A DNA stretch of 64,000 nucleotides, from NCBI RefSeq assembly GCF_009695815.1, contig NZ_VUNE01000001.1:62001-126000 (forward strand). The letters are read 5' to 3'. The DNA comes from Peptostreptococcus porci. GTDB taxonomy: Bacteria > Bacillota > Clostridia > Peptostreptococcales > Peptostreptococcaceae. Numbering within the stretch: position 1 is the stretch's first letter; each line of letters opens with the position of its first letter. Shown here piece after piece: positions 16,596-25,067 of this stretch. Made by a program: the position numbers and the translations under genes. The notes under the pieces are model-generated. The model was not told the DNA's origin and searched no databases. It saw only the letters and a program-made list of their open reading frames with translations.

Positions 16596-17501
16596 ATGAA
16601 AAATAAGAATGATGAAGTCAAATTAGAATGTAGTAAATGTACACATGGAAATATTTTTTTGAGAGCACTGGGTAATCCAATCGACTCATGGTCTAGGTTA
16701 ATATTGGCGTGCTTTCTATTTGTAGGGATTTACTATTTCCTTCGCGAGGCTAGTTCTATGTTGTTCGATTTATTTATGACCAATTTTATGTCAGGAGCCA
16801 CAGACGTGAATCCGATTTATGAGTCAAGACTTACCGACTGGTTGATTTTTATGTTTGTTCCTTCAATCATGTCAGTGTACTGTATCGTGTATAAGGTTTC
16901 ACCTAAGCTGCTTATTTCTATAAAGCCTGGTTTTAGATGGGGATGGTTCATCAGGTGTTTGGTGGTGGTTGTTCCAATATCTGGAATATTGATAATAGGC
17001 CAATCAGCTCTAGAAATGCAATCTGAGTTAGTATTTTCGAATTTTACAATAGGAGCTGTTTTGATGACAGTGGTGATGTCTTTTTTACAATCGGCAGGAG
17101 AGGAGTTTGTTTTTAGAGCAGGTAGCCTACAGATATTTTCAACTGTTATAAAATCAAACAAATGGGCTTGGATTCTGCTTTGTGTTTTAATCTCAATAAT
17201 ATTTGCATTGATGCATAATCCTAATAGTTTTCCAGCTACATTGGACTTATTTGCTACAAGCTTGCTTATGTTTGCGTTGGTTTATTACACTGGTGGGATA
17301 GAGGCGAGCATAGTACTTCATTCAGCGAACAATCTGTTTTTAAATTTATTGACAGATTTTTCGAATATAGGAGTAGATTTTAATGCGAGCTCGGATTCTA
17401 GTGGTGGAGATTTGACTGGAACGCTAGTGGTAATAGGATTAAATGTTGCGATTACATTGCTAGTAATGTTTATGTGGAACAGATATCAAAAAAAGGTGTA
17501 A
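16596..17501 (+). CDS. CPBP family intramembrane metalloprotease
   Basis: 301-residue polytopic membrane protein of the CAAX/Rce1-like CPBP (ABI) family, with about seven hydrophobic segments. The motifs are EEFVFRAG near residue 169 (EExxxR), FALMHNPN near 205, and HSANNLFLN near 248. These supply the Glu and His residues of the intramembrane active site. The N-terminus has a short hydrophilic stretch with KLECSKCTHG. ATG 16596 follows a GGGGGAG site. Bacterial members process or protect against peptides such as bacteriocins, but no bacteriocin genes lie nearby and the substrate is unknown. The gene is monocistronic and convergent with the ECF gene. Confidence 0.88.
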   Translation: MKNKNDEVKLECSKCTHGNIFLRALGNPIDSWSRLILACFLFVGIYYFLREASSMLFDLFMTNFMSGATDVNPIYESRLTDWLIFMFVPSIMSVYCIVYKVSPKLLISIKPGFRWGWFIRCLVVVVPISGILIIGQSALEMQSELVFSNFTIGAVLMTVVMSFLQSAGEEFVFRAGSLQIFSTVIKSNKWAWILLCVLISIIFALMHNPNSFPATLDLFATSLLMFALVYYTGGIEASIVLHSANNLFLNLLTDFSNIGVDFNASSDSSGGDLTGTLVVIGLNVAITLLVMFMWNRYQKKV

Positions 17502-17575
17502 AAAAGATATAAAAAGCATATTTAAAAAAGATATAAAAAGTATATTTAGTTAAAAAAGGGATTATATATTTATGT

Positions 17576-17623
17576 AAAAAAGGCTCGTATATTCATACTA
17601 GATGAATTTTTTGAGCCTTTTTT
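17576..17623. terminator. Convergent rho-independent terminator
   Basis: AAAAAAGGCTC at 17576 pairs with GAGCCTTTTTT at 17613, with ATTCAT/ATGAAT inside. It serves the CPBP gene (+) and the ECF S-component gene (-). Confidence 0.85.
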
Positions 17624-17629
17624 GTTTTA

Positions 17630-18169
17630 TTATTTATATACTCTTTTTAAGCCCTTTATGATTGGAAGGGCGATTATTGCACCGACAATTCCCTGAGCGA
17701 GATCTCCCGGCATTGATGTAAATGGTGTAATCCAGTTTCCATAAAGAATAACTTCTGTGAAGTAGTATCCAATTATCATCCAAATCGTTGAAATTAGCAT
17801 CGCAATTATATTTGTGATTATGCTATTTCCATTTTTTCCGTTTATGTGAGATATTTTTCCCAACATATATCCCATAATACCTCTTATAACAAATGTAAAT
17901 GGGGCCCAAACCGCCCAGCCTGATAAAATATCGAAAATTGCCATACCGAAAGCACCTGAAATAGCACCCTTCTTCTCTCCAAAAACAATGGCAGAAATAA
18001 ATAACATACCTGTGCCAAGATGTATTAGACCACCCTTCATAGAAATCGGAAGAGTGATATTGATAAACCTTGTGGCAATAAACACAAGGGCTGTCAATAA
18101 GGCACATTCGACCAAATCCTTAGTTGTAAACTTCGAGTTACTTTGTTTTACTGCATTACTTTCAATCAA
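17630..18169 (-). CDS. ECF transporter substrate-binding (S) component
   Basis: 179-residue membrane protein with about six hydrophobic segments, similar to the PF07155-like S components of energy-coupling factor vitamin importers. Near the N-terminus, LTALVFIATRFINI resembles the alanine-rich helix that contacts EcfT. EcfA and EcfT are not in the window, so it probably shares a common energising module (group II). The start is TTG 18169, with GAGGAGG eight nt upstream and no in-frame ATG nearby. It lies 73 nt downstream of an aminotransferase gene on the same strand. The substrate is unknown; pyridoxine or a thiamine precursor are candidates from family knowledge only. Confidence 0.82.
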   Translation of the reverse strand: MIESNAVKQSNSKFTTKDLVECALLTALVFIATRFINITLPISMKGGLIHLGTGMLFISAIVFGEKKGAISGAFGMAIFDILSGWAVWAPFTFVIRGIMGYMLGKISHINGKNGNSIITNIIAMLISTIWMIIGYYFTEVILYGNWITPFTSMPGDLAQGIVGAIIALPIIKGLKRVYK

Positions 18170-18242
18170 CTGAAACGCCTCCTCGTATAATATAGTTGTA
18201 GTTATATTTTCTAAGTCTATTATGACAAATAATCACTGAAAT

Positions 18243-19385
18243 TTATTTTTTATAGTTTTTTACAAATCCGTCAAATAGAGTTTCGTCCAAATGAACACCA
18301 TAGTGTGCAAATGCTTCGTCCAATAATGATAAGATATATGAGGTTCTATCAAAGGTTGCATTTTCTCCCATATGTCCAATTCTGATGATTTTGTCTTTAT
18401 ATTCTGCCAGAGATGTGGCTATTATTACGCCATGCTTTTCATATATAAATCTGGTGATATCCGTTGCTCTAATATTATCAGGTAGCTCTATTGCTGTGAC
18501 AGTATTTGAGAAATCAGATTCCAAGAACAGTCTTAATCCAGATTTTTCAATTGAACTTCTAACGCAAGTCGCTATTTTTTTATGTCTGTCTAGCACATTA
18601 TCTATTCCCTCGCTTACAATATTCTCAAGTGCAACTCTAAGAGAAATTATATCGCTTGAAGGTAGGGTGTATGGAAAATACTGCTCGGACAAGTAGTTCT
18701 CCCAAATTCTAAGATTGGCATAAAAGCCTATAATGGGCTTTTCTCTTTTTCTCATGCTTTCTGATGCCATGTCGCTGACAGAGACGATTGTTATGCCAGG
18801 TTGGGCAGAAATTGCTTTTTGAGATCCGCCAATCACAATATCAGCGCCTGATTTATTTACGGATAAAAACTCTCCGACCATGCCTGAAACAGAATCGACA
18901 ACACTCATTATTCCATATTTTTTTAACAGTGGACATATTTTGTGAATATCGTTTAAAACTCCCGTCGGTGTATCACAATGAACTATTGTGGCATATTTAA
19001 AGTCAGAATCTCTTTTTAGAAATTCCTCCAGCTCCTCGCATGAAACACCTCTTTTGTAGTCTTGCTTAAACATTACTGGTAGACCACCATACATTGAAAC
19101 AAAATCCTTAAATCCATTTCCGTAGAGTCCGTTGTCGATGACAAGAATTCTGTCTCCAGATTCCGTGAGAGATGCACAGGCTGCCTCAAGACCTAAAATA
19201 GCTTCCCCAGATAGCATATAGGTATTGTTATTGGAATCTATGATTTTATTAATAATATCGCAGGTATCCTTATAATACTTAACAAAATCTCTATCAATAT
19301 CTGGATTTGTAGTTTCCAATGATCTTGCAGCTCTTACATTTTCTCTAACATATGTAGGCCCAGGTGAATAATTATATTTATACAT
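18243..19385 (-). CDS. Class V aminotransferase, alanine-glyoxylate/serine-pyruvate type
   Basis: PLP enzyme of 380 residues resembling AGXT/PucG-type alanine-glyoxylate and serine aminotransferases. The N-terminal SPGPTYVRENV is typical of this group. HCDTPTG lies in the middle, and the Schiff-base lysine is in GGSQKAISAQPG near residue 195. The C-terminus carries the small-domain IRIGHMG motif. ATG 19385 has GGAGG upstream; the longer in-frame start (19406) has none. The true amino donor and acceptor cannot be read from sequence. Association with the S-component gene downstream suggests a nutrient or vitamin link, but that is speculative. Confidence 0.86.
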   Translation of the reverse strand: MYKYNYSPGPTYVRENVRAARSLETTNPDIDRDFVKYYKDTCDIINKIIDSNNNTYMLSGEAILGLEAACASLTESGDRILVIDNGLYGNGFKDFVSMYGGLPVMFKQDYKRGVSCEELEEFLKRDSDFKYATIVHCDTPTGVLNDIHKICPLLKKYGIMSVVDSVSGMVGEFLSVNKSGADIVIGGSQKAISAQPGITIVSVSDMASESMRKREKPIIGFYANLRIWENYLSEQYFPYTLPSSDIISLRVALENIVSEGIDNVLDRHKKIATCVRSSIEKSGLRLFLESDFSNTVTAIELPDNIRATDITRFIYEKHGVIIATSLAEYKDKIIRIGHMGENATFDRTSYILSLLDEAFAHYGVHLDETLFDGFVKNYKK

Positions 19386-19451
19386 TATAATACCTCCGTT
19401 TGACACAATATTATTTCTTACGTATTATATTATACTTGCAAAAGTATTTAA

Positions 19452-19500
19452 TTAAAAGAAAAACGATACATTTGGGAAAAATATCCAAAATGTATCGTTA
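19452..19500 (-). terminator. Terminator of the gntR-pepD unit
   Basis: On the minus strand, AACGATACATTTTGG pairs with CCAAATGTATCGTT around a short loop and is followed by TTTTTCTTTT. It lies 90 nt after the pepD stop. Confidence 0.85.
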
Positions 19501-19589
19501 CAATGGTAAAATTATGGTTTAGAACGATTGTAGAGAATCGCTCTGATAAATCATAATAATAAATTATTTGTTATTGATTATAGCCTTTG

Positions 19590-21020
19590 CTATTTAAGAT
19601 TTTCCAATAATTTCTTAGTGAATTTCCACATTCTTTCAACAGATGATATACTCATATGTTCTAGTGGTGTATGTGCGTCTTTGATATCTGGCCCGAAACT
19701 AATCATCTCTGTATCTGGAAGTATACCTTTCAATAATCCACATTCTAATCCGGCGTGAATAGAAGATATCTCTGGAGCTTTGCCAAACAATTCTTCGTAA
19801 GTTTCGACGCTTATATCTCTCAATTTTGATTCGGCTTCATATTGCCAAGCTGGGTAAGAGGCATATTCCTTGCTATTTGCACCAAATGCCTCACAAAGTG
19901 ATGCGATTCTGTTTAATATTTCTCTCAAGGAGCTTGTAGAAGCAGAGCGAACTGATGTGACAAGTACAAGCTTTCCATCTTTCTCACCAATTATAGCGTT
20001 GTTAAGTGATGTCTGAACCAGACCGTCGATGTCCTTGCTCATATATTGAACTCCATCTGGCAATACCATCAAGAAGTTGATAAGTCTACTGCTCAAGTCT
20101 TTTGTGTATGTTTCTGTTGTATTTGAATCCTGAATTGAAATATTTAAACCAGGTTCCTCAACTCTATATTCCTCTTTGATGTCGTCTATTAATTTTTCTA
20201 CTGAATCTTTTAATTCAGCATAGTTATCGCAAGTGAATACGGCTTTTGTGAAGCTAGGTACAGCATTATGTTTAATTCCGCCATCAATAGATGCCAAAAC
20301 GATATCCTTTTTGATGGAGTGAAGAATTCTCGCAGCAAGCTTTATTGAGTTACCTCTTTGCATATGGATTTCAGCACCTGAATGCCCACCCTTTAATCCA
20401 GATACAACAAGCTCGTAAGCTTTTGATCTTGTGCTTTCTCTTTCAACCTCAAAAATAGAGTCGATGTTTGAGCCACCAGAACAGCTTACCAAAAAGCATC
20501 CTTCCTCTTCAGTATCAAGGTTCAATAGTCTTGTTCCTGTAAGATGTTCGCTAGTCAATGCCATTGCACCATCCATACCAGTTTCTTCATTAGTTGTAAC
20601 CAATAATTCTATTGGTGGGTGTGGAATGTCGTCCGCATCCAATATAGCCAATCCGTAAGCTACTGCTATTCCGTCATCTCCGCCCAAAGTTGTTTTGTTG
20701 GCTCTAAGAATATCTCCATCAACGATCATTTCAATAGGATCGATGTCGAAGTTGTGGCATGAGTCATCAGTTTTTACGCAAACCATATCCATATGTCCCT
20801 GGATAATGACTGTTTCAGAATTTTCATATCCTGGTGTTCCAGGCTTCTTGATTATTACGTTTAGGATTTCATCCTGATAGACTTCAAGATTTCTTTCCTT
20901 TGCGAAATCAACTAAAAAATCACTGATTTCTTTTTCGTTTCCAGAACTTCTTGGATGTTGATTGATTTCATAGAACCATTTGAATACTTCCTTTGGTTCA
21001 AGATTGCTTAAATTATTCAT
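19590..21020 (-). CDS. pepD: Aminoacyl-histidine dipeptidase PepD (M20 family)
   Basis: Zinc dipeptidase of 476 residues, cytosolic, cleaving Xaa-His and related dipeptides. The motifs are GHMDMVC (metal His/Asp, near 75), TTLGGDDGIAVAYG (bridging Asp, near 115), and TTNEETGMDGA (catalytic Glu pair, near 145). HAGLECGLL lies near the C-terminus. This arrangement is typical of PepD rather than PepV. ATG 21020 has GGAGG upstream. It lies 40 nt downstream of a GntR-type regulator on the same strand and ends at a strong terminator, so the two probably form an operon. Confidence 0.92.
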   Translation of the reverse strand: MNNLSNLEPKEVFKWFYEINQHPRSSGNEKEISDFLVDFAKERNLEVYQDEILNVIIKKPGTPGYENSETVIIQGHMDMVCVKTDDSCHNFDIDPIEMIVDGDILRANKTTLGGDDGIAVAYGLAILDADDIPHPPIELLVTTNEETGMDGAMALTSEHLTGTRLLNLDTEEEGCFLVSCSGGSNIDSIFEVERESTRSKAYELVVSGLKGGHSGAEIHMQRGNSIKLAARILHSIKKDIVLASIDGGIKHNAVPSFTKAVFTCDNYAELKDSVEKLIDDIKEEYRVEEPGLNISIQDSNTTETYTKDLSSRLINFLMVLPDGVQYMSKDIDGLVQTSLNNAIIGEKDGKLVLVTSVRSASTSSLREILNRIASLCEAFGANSKEYASYPAWQYEAESKLRDISVETYEELFGKAPEISSIHAGLECGLLKGILPDTEMISFGPDIKDAHTPLEHMSISSVERMWKFTKKLLENLK

Positions 21021-21060
21021 TATACTAAACCTCCACAAAAAATTATAAATGAAAATTTTA

Positions 21061-21687
21061 TTAAAATAAAGCCTCTTTTACTCTTGATACGAAATCGTTG
21101 ATATGTTCTCTAGAGTATTTTTCAGCTTTTATTTCGTCATTTTCTTCGATTGCTTCAATAATCAATTTAAACGTTCTAGTAAATATTGTCATATCTGTAA
21201 AGTACTCCTTACAGTAGTGCCACAATCTTTCAGTATGTAGATGAAGTGATTTCAGCGTTGAAGTCAGCCAAGGGTTATTACAAGCTTCCAATATTATAGA
21301 GTGAAACTCTTCATCATAATCTATAGCTTTCTGATAGTCGTCGTTTAAAGATAATCTATCAAGTTCTGCAGTTATTTCCTTCAATCTATTTAGCTGTTCC
21401 TTTGTAATATAGTTCACAGCATTTCTTGTAGCAAGAGGATCTAAAACAGAAGTCAGCTCAAATAAGGATTTCATAGTTGTGAAATCAATAAATGCAACTT
21501 GAACTCCATATCTTGGAACGATGTTCAGCAACATATCCAATTCAAGTCTTTGGAATGCATTTCTGACTGGAGTTCTACTTATATCGAATTCTTTTGATAT
21601 CTCTATTTCGTTTAGCACATGTCCGGGTTTGTACTCATTTTTTACAATTCTCGACTTAAGTTCTTCGTATATATCAATTTTTTTCAT
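21061..21687 (-). CDS. GntR family regulator (FadR/FCD subfamily)
   Basis: 208-residue DNA-binding regulator. The N-terminal winged helix (about 1-70) contains LNEIEISKEFDISRTPVRNA. The C-terminal FCD ligand domain has metal-site histidines in YDEEFHSIILEA, HLHTERLWH and REHINDF. FCD members usually bind a carboxylate or amino-acid-like ligand. The start is ATG 21687, with GAGGGG eight nt upstream; a GTG at 21696 overlaps that site. It is the first gene of a two-gene unit with pepD, so control of dipeptide use, and of itself, is likely. No operator was identified. Confidence 0.88.
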   Translation of the reverse strand: MKKIDIYEELKSRIVKNEYKPGHVLNEIEISKEFDISRTPVRNAFQRLELDMLLNIVPRYGVQVAFIDFTTMKSLFELTSVLDPLATRNAVNYITKEQLNRLKEITAELDRLSLNDDYQKAIDYDEEFHSIILEACNNPWLTSTLKSLHLHTERLWHYCKEYFTDMTIFTRTFKLIIEAIEENDEIKAEKYSREHINDFVSRVKEALF

Positions 21688-22094
21688 AATAAACACCCCT
21701 CATTTTTATAATTTATTTGTAGTTTATGAGAAACTTATTCAATAAATATATTATATAATGTATGTTAGTAAAAAACAACCGTTATAGTTTTGAATATACA
21801 AAAAAATCTTTTAAAAACTCAGAATTATTAATTTTTATTAAATGTTTTATTTTATTAAAAAACATCGAGTACAATTTAGAAAATCTTTTTACAAAAAATT
21901 TCAAATATTTCATTATTTATGGTATGATAGAATATAAGATTTAGTATTTTTTTATATTGGTTATTAAATTTATGGTGTGAGATATTTTTTTTGTATAGAT
22001 TTATTAAAAAATAAAGTAGTATAGCTTTGTTTGAAAATATGATCAAGCATTTGAGAGGGTAATAGAGATTTAAGAATAAAAGGGAGAATAAGTT
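21688..22094. other. AT-rich intergenic region between gntR and folC
   Basis: No convincing gene. A 60-codon frame at 21762-21944 has no ribosome site and a biased Phe/Ile/Lys composition. TGGTATGAT (21920-21928) is a possible extended -10 for folC. The gntR promoter should lie at the other end, but I see no strong consensus there. Confidence 0.5.
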
Positions 22095-23432
22095 ATGAAT
22101 TATGAAGAGTCAGTATGTTATATACATAGCTCAAATAAATTTGGCATGGTTCTAGGGTTGGAAAGCATATCAGAGCTTTTGAATAGGCTTGGGAATCCCC
22201 AACGACGACTGGAATTTATCCATATTGCTGGGACTAACGGTAAAGGTTCGACAGCAGCTTTTATCGCCAAAATTTTGCAAGAAAGTGGATACTGTACAGG
22301 TCTATATACATCACCGTTTTTGGAGGTATTCAATGAAAGAATAAGGATAAATTTTGATAATATACCGGATGATGATTTGGCAGAGGTTACTACAAAAGTA
22401 AAGTTTGTGTGTGACAGTATGATCGATGATGGACTACCACATCCAACTGAATTTGAAATTGTCACTGCCATTGCATTTTGCTATTTTTGCATGAAAAATG
22501 TAGATGTGGTTGTCTTAGAAGTAGGTCTGGGTGGAAGATATGATGCTACAAATGTGATTGAAAAATCACTCGTGAGCGTTATTACATCGATTAGCATGGA
22601 TCATACACAGGTATTGGGAGATACGATAGAAAAAATAGCATATGAAAAGGCTGGAATCGTAAAGCAAAGTGGTGTTACATTTTTATACGACCAATGCGAG
22701 AATGTGAAGAAAGTTATTGGAGATATCTGCAATGAAAAGGAAAATAAACTAATTGTGTCTGATTTCTCAGATGTAGTGGTAGAGAAATATAACCTAAACA
22801 ATCAGGTATTTTCATTCAGCGATTATCTGGGTAATGAGCGAAAATGCTACAAAATAAGGCTTTTAGGAGAGCATCAGATTAAGAATTGTATTTTGGCTTG
22901 CAATATTGCGTTTTTTCTAATGAATAATTCCAGGCTTGTAAAAATTTCTGAGGAAAATATAAGAAACGGGATATTGAATACAAAATGGGCGGGAAGGTTT
23001 GAGATTATTTCTGAAAAGCCTCTTCAAATAGTCGATGGTGCCCATAACCTTGACTCAGCAAAAATGTTGTCAAATGAAATTGATAGATTACTCGATGGTT
23101 ATGACAAGACTCTTGTTATAGGCGTACTGGAAGACAAGGATGTCGACGGAATAGTAAAGGCGCTAGTACCGAAATTCGATAGGGTTGTCGTGACATTGCC
23201 TGATAGTTCAAGATCTATGTTAGTTGAGGATTTATCGATTAGAGTAGGTGTGTATTCAGAAGATATTGTTTGTATTGAAGACCCTGAGAAGGCAATAAGG
23301 TTTGCCATAGAAAATGTTAATAAGATTAAAAATAGTAATAAGAAAGGCAAATTTGCCATAGTGAGTGCGGGTTCATTATACTTGATAGGAAAAATAAGGA
23401 TGGCAAATAAAATGGCAAAAAAAAGTGTATGA
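22095..23432 (+). CDS. folC: Folylpolyglutamate synthase / dihydrofolate synthase
   Basis: Mur-ligase-type enzyme of 445 residues that adds glutamate to dihydropteroate or folates. The P-loop is GTNGKGSTAAFI near residue 46. The family motif YTSPFLEVFNERI follows near residue 72, then LEVGLGGRYDATNV near 140 and SMDHTQVLGDT near 170. The C-terminal domain has ILNTKWAGRFE and DGAHNLDSAK. ATG 22095 follows GGGAGA. The gene is monocistronic. No other folate genes are nearby. Confidence 0.95.
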   Translation: MNYEESVCYIHSSNKFGMVLGLESISELLNRLGNPQRRLEFIHIAGTNGKGSTAAFIAKILQESGYCTGLYTSPFLEVFNERIRINFDNIPDDDLAEVTTKVKFVCDSMIDDGLPHPTEFEIVTAIAFCYFCMKNVDVVVLEVGLGGRYDATNVIEKSLVSVITSISMDHTQVLGDTIEKIAYEKAGIVKQSGVTFLYDQCENVKKVIGDICNEKENKLIVSDFSDVVVEKYNLNNQVFSFSDYLGNERKCYKIRLLGEHQIKNCILACNIAFFLMNNSRLVKISEENIRNGILNTKWAGRFEIISEKPLQIVDGAHNLDSAKMLSNEIDRLLDGYDKTLVIGVLEDKDVDGIVKALVPKFDRVVVTLPDSSRSMLVEDLSIRVGVYSEDIVCIEDPEKAIRFAIENVNKIKNSNKKGKFAIVSAGSLYLIGKIRMANKMAKKSV

Positions 23433-23514
23433 TGAATGGTTATTTATATCTGAAGTAATTTGTAACTGAATAAATAAAAAAATTAAAATCATTTTTAATA
23501 ATTAATAAAAAAGA

Positions 23515-23544
23515 TTGTTAAATATTAATAAAAAGTGATATAAT
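23515..23544 (+). promoter_or_regulatory. Promoter of the 205-residue unknown gene
   Basis: TTGTTA (23515-23520) and TATAAT (23539-23544) are separated by 18 nt. TG at 23536-23537 also makes an extended -10. The expected transcript start is near 23551. Confidence 0.65.
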
Positions 23545-23563
23545 AAAACTACTAGCTTTATTG

Positions 23564-23606
23564 TATCACTTGCAATACGTCTACTTTGGGAAAACGTATT
23601 GTGATA
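23564..23606 (+). promoter_or_regulatory. Leader hairpin, 13-bp stem
   Basis: TATCAC plus CAATACGT (23564-23580, with TTG bulged) pairs with ACGTATTG plus TGATA (23594-23606). It starts about 13 nt into the predicted transcript and has no T-run, so it is not a terminator. A stability element or a protein- or RNA-binding site is possible. Confidence 0.6.
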
Positions 23607-23629
23607 ATTAAGTATAAGAGGTGAATTGA

Positions 23630-24247
23630 ATGGACAATCAAAAAAGGGAAAATTTGAAAAAAACATATATTAGAATGTTACAACAGGAAAGGTTTGTTCA
23701 AGCTAGTGTTGAGATATCTGATGAGTATGGACTTTATGACGATTTGGGAAAAGATATAAATGATACTTGTGGTCAAATTGAGATAGATGATGTCGACAAT
23801 ATTGTAGATAAATATGAAGACGACGTAAAGTGGCTTGAAAAAAATTTGGCGATAATAGAAAATAGATTTGCCTACTCTGTAAAGAAAATAATCGATGCTG
23901 ATGAAAGCCAGATGATGCACTTGAAAGACGCATTCTATAAAATGGGAGCAGAGGTTAATCCGGAATATGAAGGTAAACCCGTCATCGAGATATACTGGGT
24001 GATTAGAAACCTATTGTTGGACGGTGGAAAATCTGAAGAGTTCAATAAAATAGTGGATGACACGTACGATGAAGTTGTGTGGACGAGAACGAGACCTACT
24101 ACGATGAAGTACTGGACATATTGGGATTTAGATTTCCATAAATACTATACAGAGCTAAGAAGGGCATTTATCAAAGGAATATTGGAAAAAACTGATATTG
24201 AATTTGTTGTTATAGAAGAAAATGTGATATCTTTAGCTAGAAGGTAG
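23630..24247 (+). CDS. Hypothetical acidic protein, 205 residues
   Basis: I do not recognise this protein. It is soluble-looking, with no signal or membrane segment, and rich in Asp/Glu (for example DDVDNIVDKYEDDVKWLEKN). It is largely helical in appearance, with an aromatic patch near the C-terminus (MKYWTYWDLDFHKYY). ATG 23630 has a GAGGTGAA site. It has its own promoter and hairpin leader, and is followed by a strong terminator shared with the convergent DUF4364 gene. It is a real gene by codon use, ribosome site and flanking signals; no function can be assigned. Confidence 0.75.
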   Translation: MDNQKRENLKKTYIRMLQQERFVQASVEISDEYGLYDDLGKDINDTCGQIEIDDVDNIVDKYEDDVKWLEKNLAIIENRFAYSVKKIIDADESQMMHLKDAFYKMGAEVNPEYEGKPVIEIYWVIRNLLLDGGKSEEFNKIVDDTYDEVVWTRTRPTTMKYWTYWDLDFHKYYTELRRAFIKGILEKTDIEFVVIEENVISLARR

Positions 24248-24253
24248 CTTCTA

Positions 24254-24310
24254 AAAAAGGAGAGTACAGTGATACATGCCATATGTGGTATGTTGCTGTA
24301 TTCTCCTTTT
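24254..24310. terminator. Long-stem convergent terminator
   Basis: AAAAGGAGAGTACAG at 24254 pairs with CTGTATTCTCCTTTT ending at 24310, with further inner pairing (CATGCCA with TGGTATG). It lies between the stops of the unknown gene (+) and the DUF4364 gene (-). Confidence 0.85.
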
Positions 24311-24313
24311 GTG

Positions 24314-24847
24314 TTATATAAGACCGAATATATCCAAAATTTTTAGATATTCTTCATTTCCGGATTTTGTCCATTTACTAGCAATTCTTTTTGCGTCTTC
24401 TTCATTTTCAACTAAAAAACTAGTTTTAAAAATCTCCAAGGAACCCTTTGTAACTGAAGCTACAACAGTGTAGCTAAAATCATCGTTTTTACCATAGTCT
24501 GCCTTAAGCAAAACCTTCTCTGCGAAAATTTCATCGTAATTTTCATCTATATACTTGTCTATTTTTTTTATAAAATAGTCGGGTATTCTATCAATAAATG
24601 ATGTCAACACTTCGAGTCCATTTTGCGTTACCGAATATAAAATAGTGCCATTTTTTTTATAGGTTGTTACTATTTTTGTTTCTACCATATTTTGTAGGAG
24701 TGACATAAGCGTAAAATAATCCAGTATTTCGGTACTAAGGATTACATTTGCGAGTTGAGCATCTGTCATATCTTTTTTTATTTTCTTTAATGTATATAGT
24801 ATTGTGAGTTTTTCCGTTATTAGTTCATCAAAATTCTTATCAAACAT
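24314..24847 (-). CDS. DUF4364 family winged-helix-like protein
   Basis: 177 residues matching the Clostridia-typical DUF4364 pattern. The N-terminal half reads as a winged helix (LTILYTLKKIKKDMTDAQLA, then DYFTLMSLLQNMVE and YSVTQNGLEVL). The C-terminal half is a beta-rich domain, as in PadR/MarR-like proteins of this family. It is probably a small transcription regulator, with unknown target and ligand. ATG 24847 has AGGAGGG ten nt upstream; earlier in-frame starts lack a site. The gene is monocistronic and convergent with the unknown gene. Confidence 0.82.
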   Translation of the reverse strand: MFDKNFDELITEKLTILYTLKKIKKDMTDAQLANVILSTEILDYFTLMSLLQNMVETKIVTTYKKNGTILYSVTQNGLEVLTSFIDRIPDYFIKKIDKYIDENYDEIFAEKVLLKADYGKNDDFSYTVVASVTKGSLEIFKTSFLVENEEDAKRIASKWTKSGNEEYLKILDIFGLI

Positions 24848-25067
24848 GGCGTACCCTCCTAAAATCATAATCATATAATATAATTTTAAGTTAAGAGACA
24901 CTTTATGTCAAACAACAAAAGTAACAACTTCAAAAATTATCAATATTCTTTTCAAATTGTTACTTTTGATGCTGTTGAAATTATTGTAATTGTTACTTAT
25001 TTTATATTGTATTATTGAATTTTATATTGTAAGATATATTTGATATTAAATTGAGAGGTGTTTGGAT

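Noticed and set aside
16596-17501. Bacteriocin immunity or processing locus around the CPBP genes
   Set aside because: No precursor peptide with a double-glycine leader, no ABC exporter and no modification enzyme lies near either CPBP gene.
21762-21944. 60-codon frame between gntR and folC
   Set aside because: No ribosome site, extreme AT-driven composition, and overlap with the likely folC promoter region.
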